IMG/VR virus record: IMGVR_UViG_3300021365_000030
Location: 1 to 47,428 of that record
Strand: one strand, 5' to 3'
Length of the DNA stretch: 47,428 nt
Source of the DNA: a virus
Part shown: positions 42,735 through 47,428 of the stretch, in pieces
Layout: each line of letters starts with the position of its first letter
How positions within the stretch are numbered: position 1 is the first letter of the stretch
Notes under the pieces: model-generated
Told to the model about the DNA's origin: nothing
What the model saw: only the letters and a program-made list of their open reading frames with translations
The model's database searches: none
Translations under genes and position numbers: made by a program

Positions 42735-45700
42735 TTATATTGTTGTTAAATCTTCTAATTGTACGTCTGCTAATGCTTTTGGATAATATTTTAAATCTTT
42801 CGTGTTACCGAAGAATTCATAATTACCGCCACCTTGATCAAAGTTTAATTTATCAAGTGTGTTTTTTGGATATACAGAGCCACTCAATTGCTCTGCTTCT
42901 TTTACTCCGTTTATATAAATCGCAAAATTATTTTCTCCATATCTTAACGCTACTTTATTGTAATCTAAAATATTTGATAATGTTATAGTATTATTAAAAA
43001 CATTAGAACCATTAATCCTTACAATAAACTTCATTTTATTAGAGCCTGAAAAATAAAACATGTTTATCCTATTATTTATATCACCATCTTCATATAAACT
43101 TATGATTCTAGTTGTACCATCATCAACCAAAGCGCTTATCTCTGCATACAATGTTCCCTCCTCGCTATTAATAACTGGTGTTGCATCTACACATGATTCT
43201 TGATTTCTAGTAGCTGTTGCTCCAGAGGTTGGGATATACGAGGTTGCGTAGGATTGTTGTTCAAGCATTGCTCCGAATATGTAAAGTCCATCTGTACCAT
43301 TACCAGTATAATTAGTACTTCCGTTTTTTGCTAAATAAATACCAAATTTAGTATTTGTATCAGTTAATGTTGTTGTTATAGAACATCTATACCACCCATT
43401 GCCAAAGTTTTCTATTTTAGAACTATTAGGTGCAGAAATAAAATCCCCATATACAACACCATTTTCTAAATCAAATATACTTCCTTGAGAGGGGTTTGAA
43501 CCAAGTAATCCAACTTGTTTAATTTCATTTGCTTTTGCGAAAAAAGAATATGTATATTGTGAACCTGAAGATAAGCTAAATATCCTTTCTTCTATTGCGT
43601 GTGTTCCACTATCTGATGTATCTATTAATTTATCAGAATTTAAAGTTCCATCAGGAGAAATTGTAGTATTAGGAGAAATAGATGACCTATAATTAACCCA
43701 AATAATATCACTAAAAAGTTCAGATTGTGTTATCAAATTCGTACTCTGTGGTTCAAGTAAAAATGCTTTTTCACCAGTTGAGTAATCTATTCTTGGTGTG
43801 TTAGTTGCAGATATTACTTCTTTTACAGATACGTTGTCTATCGTAATGCTTTGATTTGCACTTGATGAGCCATATTTCCTATGTATAAAAATATCATTAG
43901 TACCAGTTCCAGTAAAATAAAAAGTAAAATCTTGATAAGATGTTGTTAAACTTACAGAGCCTATTGTTGATACTGTAGCTGCTCCTTGTGTTTCCAATAC
44001 TTCAGCATCAAATGAAGAAGATGCTTTTATTCTTAAAACCACCTTGTATTGTTTACCACTTGCAAATACATTTTCTTGATAAATTCCTACATTACTATTT
44101 GATGCATCTACATTTAAAGTTGCAACATCTGTAAAAACTATAGTTGATGACCCACTTGTATAGTTTTCCCAATTAGCACTTCCATTACTAAAATCTCCAT
44201 TTACAACCAATTCTGGACCTATCTGATTTGTACTTTCAATTAAGCCTTGCTCGTTTACAAACGTAGCTTCTGAGCCTCTAGTAAAAGTAAACTGCTCTGC
44301 AATAGTATCAAAGTCTAAATCAAAAGTTGTTGCAACTGGATTTGGATATGTAAGGCATCTTAGATTTGCATCTGTTAATGCTTCTTTGTAAACTGCTACT
44401 GCTTTGTTTTTTCCGTAGAAAGCTCCACCACTACCACTATTAAAAGCCAACTTGGTTAGTGTATTTGCACTAAACATAGTTCCAGATGTATCTGTTGCTA
44501 CTTTTGTTCCGTTTAGCCAAAAACTCATATCGTTAGTCTTGTATTTTAGCGCTATTTTGTTAAATATTGAAACATCTACTTGATTAGCTGGAATTGTATA
44601 TTCTGCTACATAAACACCATTAACCCTAACAAATAAAATAATTGTATCATTGGTGTTCCAATAAATCATTACTCTATTTGTATTAGTACCATCTGTTAAG
44701 GAAATTATACTTGCAGCTCCTAAATTTTCATAAGTAGCTTCTGCATACAATACTCCCTCTGTACTATTTATCAAAGTAGAGTTACCACTATTGTTTGCAA
44801 TATCTTGTAGCCTAGTGTTTGTTGCTCCGTTAGTTGGAATGTATGATGTAACGTAGGATTGTTCTTCTACTTGTGCACCCCATAAATAAACATCTTCAGT
44901 AACACCATCTCCTAAATAATTTTTAGTAGAATCATCAACAACTGCATAAACCCTAATTGATTTATTACCAGCTGATAAAGTAGAATATGTTATTGAGCAT
45001 CTAAACCATCCGTTACCATAGTCTTCAATAGATGTACCCGTTACAAGACCAAAAGTACCTCCGACCACTCCGTTAACTATATCAAATTCAGCGTAAATAT
45101 TGGTACTTGTTTCCCAAAGTCTTATCCAACCTTTATCACCTTGTTTAGCAAAAACACTATATGTAACTTCCCCTAAAGGAAGGGTAACTGAAGTACTAAC
45201 GCTATGGTCATCTGTAACCGCAGTAGCCACTAAAGCAATAGCATTATTTTCTCCACTTGGAGATATGTTTGCGTTTTGATTTATAGTTGCTCTACCACCA
45301 CCCCAATTAGATAAATTTGAATAAGGTACTATATTCGTACTCTGTGGCTCTAGCAACCAACTTCCACAGCCACTATCTGGTACTACTTCTTGACCAAGAT
45401 ATTCTTTTACAGATACGTTGTCTATTGAGCCATTAAAACTATTTGAGTAAAAATATTTTCCAGTGCCATTAGCCACAAAATATTGTGTATGTGTTCCAAC
45501 GGAGTTTTCATAAGTGGCTGCATCTCCACCACCTCCACTATATAATTTTACACTACCACTAATATATTCTGTTATTTCAAACGTCCATTTGTATTTTTTA
45601 CCAGCTACTAGTGGTGGCGTTGCTTGGCTTAATATCCCACTTTGACCATCAATAGTAACTGTATTATTTTCAATAGTCCAATTTCCTAAAGACCAATTAC

Positions 45701-47428
45701 TATCTGTAGCAAAATCTCCATTTACAACTTCCTCACTCCCTAAAGAATCTTGATAACTAAACCCTTCGTAGTTTATTCTTGGTAAATCTGTATCGTCTGT
45801 TATTTCTTTAACTGATATGTCTGTAACAGAGCCTACAAAAGAAGAATTAGCATTAAACAAAAGTCTTGGTAAAGAATCAGTAGATGTTATATTAATTTCA
45901 TAAACTCCATTAGCTGCAAGATTATTAAATTCAATCCCTCCTGTTCCTTGTAAAGTTACCGAAACTGCTCCAGCAGAATAATCTTTAATTTCAAAAGATA
46001 ATTTTACTAAATCATTTTGAATATTACTTATACCTTGTGCTGTTTGCAATGTTGATGTTGATGTTTGAGTACCATCACAAGTTGCCTTACTATTAGTTTG
46101 GTCTACACTCCAACCACTTCCAAATGTCCAATCTTGTCCGACTTCTTTAACTGAGATGTTTGTTACTTCAGCATTATCATCTGTACTTCTAAAATCAAGT
46201 CTACTACTAGACGTAGGTGTAAAATAAACTGTACGAACACCTTCGTCTCCAGTGTTACTTAAAAGTGTTGACAACGTATTTCCATATACCGCAATAAAAC
46301 CATTGCTTTGTTCCCAAGAAACTTTATATGTTTTGCCTACCGTGAATGGAGATTGTGTTAGATTACCAGCTGAAGTCCCAACACGAACTGCTTTATCATC
46401 TCCTATACTCCATCCAGTTCCTACAATCCAATCTTGTCCGACTTCTTTTACTGAGATGTTTGTTACTGTGACGTCCACAACACCACTACCTCTTTTTAAT
46501 TGAAAACCACTTTCTGGTGCTTTTACATAGAACACTTTAGAGCCGACTGTAGATGTATCGTATACTATTGCACTATTACCACTTTTCAATGATGCACCAT
46601 TTGTAGCAACAACATCAAATGTTACCTTATAGTGTTTATTTAATATAAATGGATTGCCTTGATAAATAGCACTAAATCCACCACTACTTGATAAAACCCT
46701 TGCACCTTGTGAAGTTAACGACGCTTCTCCACTAAACGTCCAATTTTGTCCAACTTCTTTTACTGAAACGTTGTCTATTGTTGCTGAAATAACTTGCTCT
46801 GCACCAAATTTTCTTTTTATTTCTATATCTACACTCTCTGCTTTCATATAGAAAGATTTAGTGCCATCAGTTGTAATATCTAAACCAATAGACCCACCAC
46901 CATTTGTGTTTACCTCAATAGTTCCGACTAAGTTAGAAACATCAAGTGATATTAAATAAGTTTTTCCAACACTAAACACAGTTTGTCTTATTCCAGCAAA
47001 ACTACCATCAGTTGTAGCGAAACTTGCAGAACCATTACTTATAGTGGCTTGTGTTAAAGTCCAATCACTATCAGTAGCAAAATCTCCGTTAGTAATCAGC
47101 TCCGAGCCTTCTTGTGAAAAGTTACCATCTAAAACTTCTTCTGCACCTATCTGACTAAAATCTCCATTAGATACTTCTTCTGTACCTATCTGTGAAAAGT
47201 TACCATTTGAAACTAACTCATCACTAATTATCTGTACATTCTCTACTAAACCTTGTGCATTAACTCTAGTTGCAGCAGAATTTCTGCTGAATTGGAAATC
47301 ACCACTTAAATCTTCTACTACTGAAACGTTGTCTATTGAGCCTATAAAAGAACTTCCAGTAAAACTAACTGTTTGCGAGTTAGCGACATAATAAAATGTA
47401 TAAACGCCTATTGCTGACGGAATACTAT
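42735..47428 (-). CDS. Long modular tail fibre / adhesin with LamG-like and CBM-like repeats (5' partial)
   Basis: The frame is open up to the window edge with no stop, giving at least 1,563 aa; a GTG at 46979 is internal, not the start. The visible N-terminal part has FSRNSAATRVNAQGLVENVQ, a phage fibre motif that recurs as FTRGSEATFVNEQGLIE. Then come 13-aa repeats, several ~100-aa beta-sandwich units (VGKTYKVSW, NISVKEVGQDW), and two ~340-aa blocks 532 aa apart. Each block starts LLEPQSTN and contains GNGWxRCSIT, SYxTSYIPTxGAT and a laminin-G/concanavalin-like unit (NGTKVATDTSG). Such proteins bind surface polysaccharides. Repeats make length variation by recombination likely. Confidence 0.85.
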   Translation of the reverse strand, partial: SIPSAIGVYTFYYVANSQTVSFTGSSFIGSIDNVSVVEDLSGDFQFSRNSAATRVNAQGLVENVQIISDELVSNGNFSQIGTEEVSNGDFSQIGAEEVLDGNFSQEGSELITNGDFATDSDWTLTQATISNGSASFATTDGSFAGIRQTVFSVGKTYLISLDVSNLVGTIEVNTNGGGSIGLDITTDGTKSFYMKAESVDIEIKRKFGAEQVISATIDNVSVKEVGQNWTFSGEASLTSQGARVLSSSGGFSAIYQGNPFILNKHYKVTFDVVATNGASLKSGNSAIVYDTSTVGSKVFYVKAPESGFQLKRGSGVVDVTVTNISVKEVGQDWIVGTGWSIGDDKAVRVGTSAGNLTQSPFTVGKTYKVSWEQSNGFIAVYGNTLSTLLSNTGDEGVRTVYFTPTSSSRLDFRSTDDNAEVTNISVKEVGQDWTFGSGWSVDQTNSKATCDGTQTSTSTLQTAQGISNIQNDLVKLSFEIKDYSAGAVSVTLQGTGGIEFNNLAANGVYEINITSTDSLPRLLFNANSSFVGSVTDISVKEITDDTDLPRINYEGFSYQDSLGSEEVVNGDFATDSNWSLGNWTIENNTVTIDGQSGILSQATPPLVAGKKYKWTFEITEYISGSVKLYSGGGGDAATYENSVGTHTQYFVANGTGKYFYSNSFNGSIDNVSVKEYLGQEVVPDSGCGSWLLEPQSTNIVPYSNLSNWGGGRATINQNANISPSGENNAIALVATAVTDDHSVSTSVTLPLGEVTYSVFAKQGDKGWIRLWETSTNIYAEFDIVNGVVGGTFGLVTGTSIEDYGNGWFRCSITYSTLSAGNKSIRVYAVVDDSTKNYLGDGVTEDVYLWGAQVEEQSYVTSYIPTNGATNTRLQDIANNSGNSTLINSTEGVLYAEATYENLGAASIISLTDGTNTNRVMIYWNTNDTIILFVRVNGVYVAEYTIPANQVDVSIFNKIALKYKTNDMSFWLNGTKVATDTSGTMFSANTLTKLAFNSGSGGAFYGKNKAVAVYKEALTDANLRCLTYPNPVATTFDLDFDTIAEQFTFTRGSEATFVNEQGLIESTNQIGPELVVNGDFSNGSANWENYTSGSSTIVFTDVATLNVDASNSNVGIYQENVFASGKQYKVVLRIKASSSFDAEVLETQGAATVSTIGSVSLTTSYQDFTFYFTGTGTNDIFIHRKYGSSSANQSITIDNVSVKEVISATNTPRIDYSTGEKAFLLEPQSTNLITQSELFSDIIWVNYRSSISPNTTISPDGTLNSDKLIDTSDSGTHAIEERIFSLSSGSQYTYSFFAKANEIKQVGLLGSNPSQGSIFDLENGVVYGDFISAPNSSKIENFGNGWYRCSITTTLTDTNTKFGIYLAKNGSTNYTGNGTDGLYIFGAMLEQQSYATSYIPTSGATATRNQESCVDATPVINSEEGTLYAEISALVDDGTTRIISLYEDGDINNRINMFYFSGSNKMKFIVRINGSNVFNNTITLSNILDYNKVALRYGENNFAIYINGVKEAEQLSGSVYPKNTLDKLNFDQGGGNYEFFGNTKDLKYYPKALADVQLEDLTTI
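42738..43760 (-). repeat. Long fibre module, copy 2 (C-terminal)
   Basis: This ~1.0 kb block runs from LLEPQSTN to the gene's end. It shares its order of motifs (GNGWYRCSIT, SYATSYIPTSGATATR, EEGTLYAE, YINGVKEAE, YPKALADVQL) with the block at 44334-45356. Corresponding points are 1,596 bases (532 codons) apart, keeping the frame. Confidence 0.8.
44334..45356 (-). repeat. Long fibre module, copy 1
   Basis: The block shares its motif order with 42738-43760: LLEPQSTN, GNGWFRCSIT, SYVTSYIPTNGATNTR, TEGVLYAE, WLNGTKVAT, YKEALTDANL. The region between the two blocks carries the FTRGSEATFVNEQGLIE hinge and one CBM-like unit, so the full duplicated unit is ~1.6 kb. Confidence 0.8.
46109..46468 (-). 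repeat. ~300-bp tandem CBM-like unit repeats
   Basis: The stretch ending each unit (CAATCTTGTCCGACTTCTTT on the plus strand, then TACTGAGATGTTTGTTAC or a one-base variant) occurs at 46131-46167 and again exactly 300 bases away at 46431-46467. More diverged copies end near 46745, 45830, 45405, 43810 and 47315. Each unit encodes a ~100-aa beta-sandwich ending in the VSVKEVGQDW motif. Confidence 0.82.
47079..47207 (-). repeat. Three-and-a-third tandem 13-aa (39-bp) repeats
   Basis: The encoded peptide repeats NGNFSQIGTEEVS, NGDFSQIGAEEVL, DGNFSQEGSELIT and a partial NGDF. Unit starts are exactly 39 bases apart at 47207, 47168, 47129 and 47090. The longer CBM-like units also start with (V/I)xNGDFxxxxxW, so this looks like a stutter of that unit's first strand. 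Confidence 0.88.

Noticed and set aside
46252-46503. Plus-strand frame (83 aa) in the fibre gene
   Set aside because: It is the antisense of CBM-like repeats and occurs only because the repeats lack minus-frame-compatible stops there.
42735-46979. Fibre gene starting at the GTG at 46979
   Set aside because: The frame stays open to the window edge with clear fibre motifs (FSRNSAATRVN, NGDFSQIG repeats), so the GTG is an internal Val codon.
47079-47207. Possible CRISPR-like repeat array
   Set aside because: The repeats have no spacers; they are adjacent in-frame coding units within the fibre gene.
42735-47428. Diversity-generating retroelement target
   Set aside because: No reverse transcriptase or template repeat was seen in the window; variation here is better explained by repeat recombination. 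The missing genome part could still change this.
1-47428. tRNA genes, integrase or lysogeny module
   Set aside because: No cloverleaf-like segment, recombinase catalytic pattern or repressor/att-type arrangement was found by reading; a lytic lifestyle is more likely.

Overview
The window is a 47.4 kb piece of a tailed bacteriophage genome, very probably a T7-like (podovirus-type) phage of a Bacteroidetes/Flavobacteria host, most likely aquatic or marine. It is AT-rich (about one third G+C by eye). Almost no gene has a clear Shine-Dalgarno sequence. Starts instead follow A-rich leaders such as AACAATTAAATT, a known habit of Bacteroidetes. The one obvious secreted protein has a flavobacterial-style signal peptide. 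Many products resemble families I remember from uncultured marine phage contigs; that is recollection, not a search result.

Positions 1-13,672 form a rightward (+) early/middle block. It holds a GP88-like protein cut by the window edge, a KTSC-domain protein, an ATP-dependent DNA ligase, a HTH protein, a sigma-70-like factor, a recombination cluster (Erf annealase, RecE-like PD-(D/E)XK exonuclease, SSB with an acidic DDLPF tail, zinc-ribbon miniprotein), and a T7 gp4-like primase-helicase. Next come nucleotide-metabolism genes: a thymidylate synthase/dCMP hydroxymethylase family enzyme with a telling Asp, a GIY-YIG-like/MazG fusion, and a second MazG-like protein. A junction-resolvase-like nuclease and class I ribonucleotide reductase (nrdB, nrdA) complete the block. 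Many small genes (25-56 aa) are packed between these with short overlaps. A strong bidirectional terminator at 13,702-13,734 closes the block.

Positions 13,778-47,428 form one convergent leftward (-) late block. Read from high to low coordinates it holds a long modular fibre/adhesin (cut by the window edge), a small fibre-associated protein, small packaging-side proteins including a GroES-like protein, and a possible small terminase. These are followed by the large terminase, portal, scaffold, major capsid protein, two connector/adaptor proteins and two large tail-tube/nozzle-type proteins. The block ends with a GNAT-fold protein at the T7 gp13 position, two internal-virion (gp14/gp15-like) proteins, a 2,804-aa giant polyvalent protein at the gp16 position, and small membrane/secreted proteins. 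Two hairpins bracket the gene after the capsid gene and may set transcript ratios.

The early block makes dNTPs, copies and recombines DNA and supplies a sigma factor that could switch host RNA polymerase to the late block. The late block builds capsid, portal, short tail, ejected proteins and receptor-binding fibre. No DNA polymerase, phage RNA polymerase, recognisable endolysin, tRNA, integrase, CRISPR array or reverse transcriptase was seen. Both window ends fall inside genes that point inward, so the divergent control region and perhaps the polymerase lie outside.
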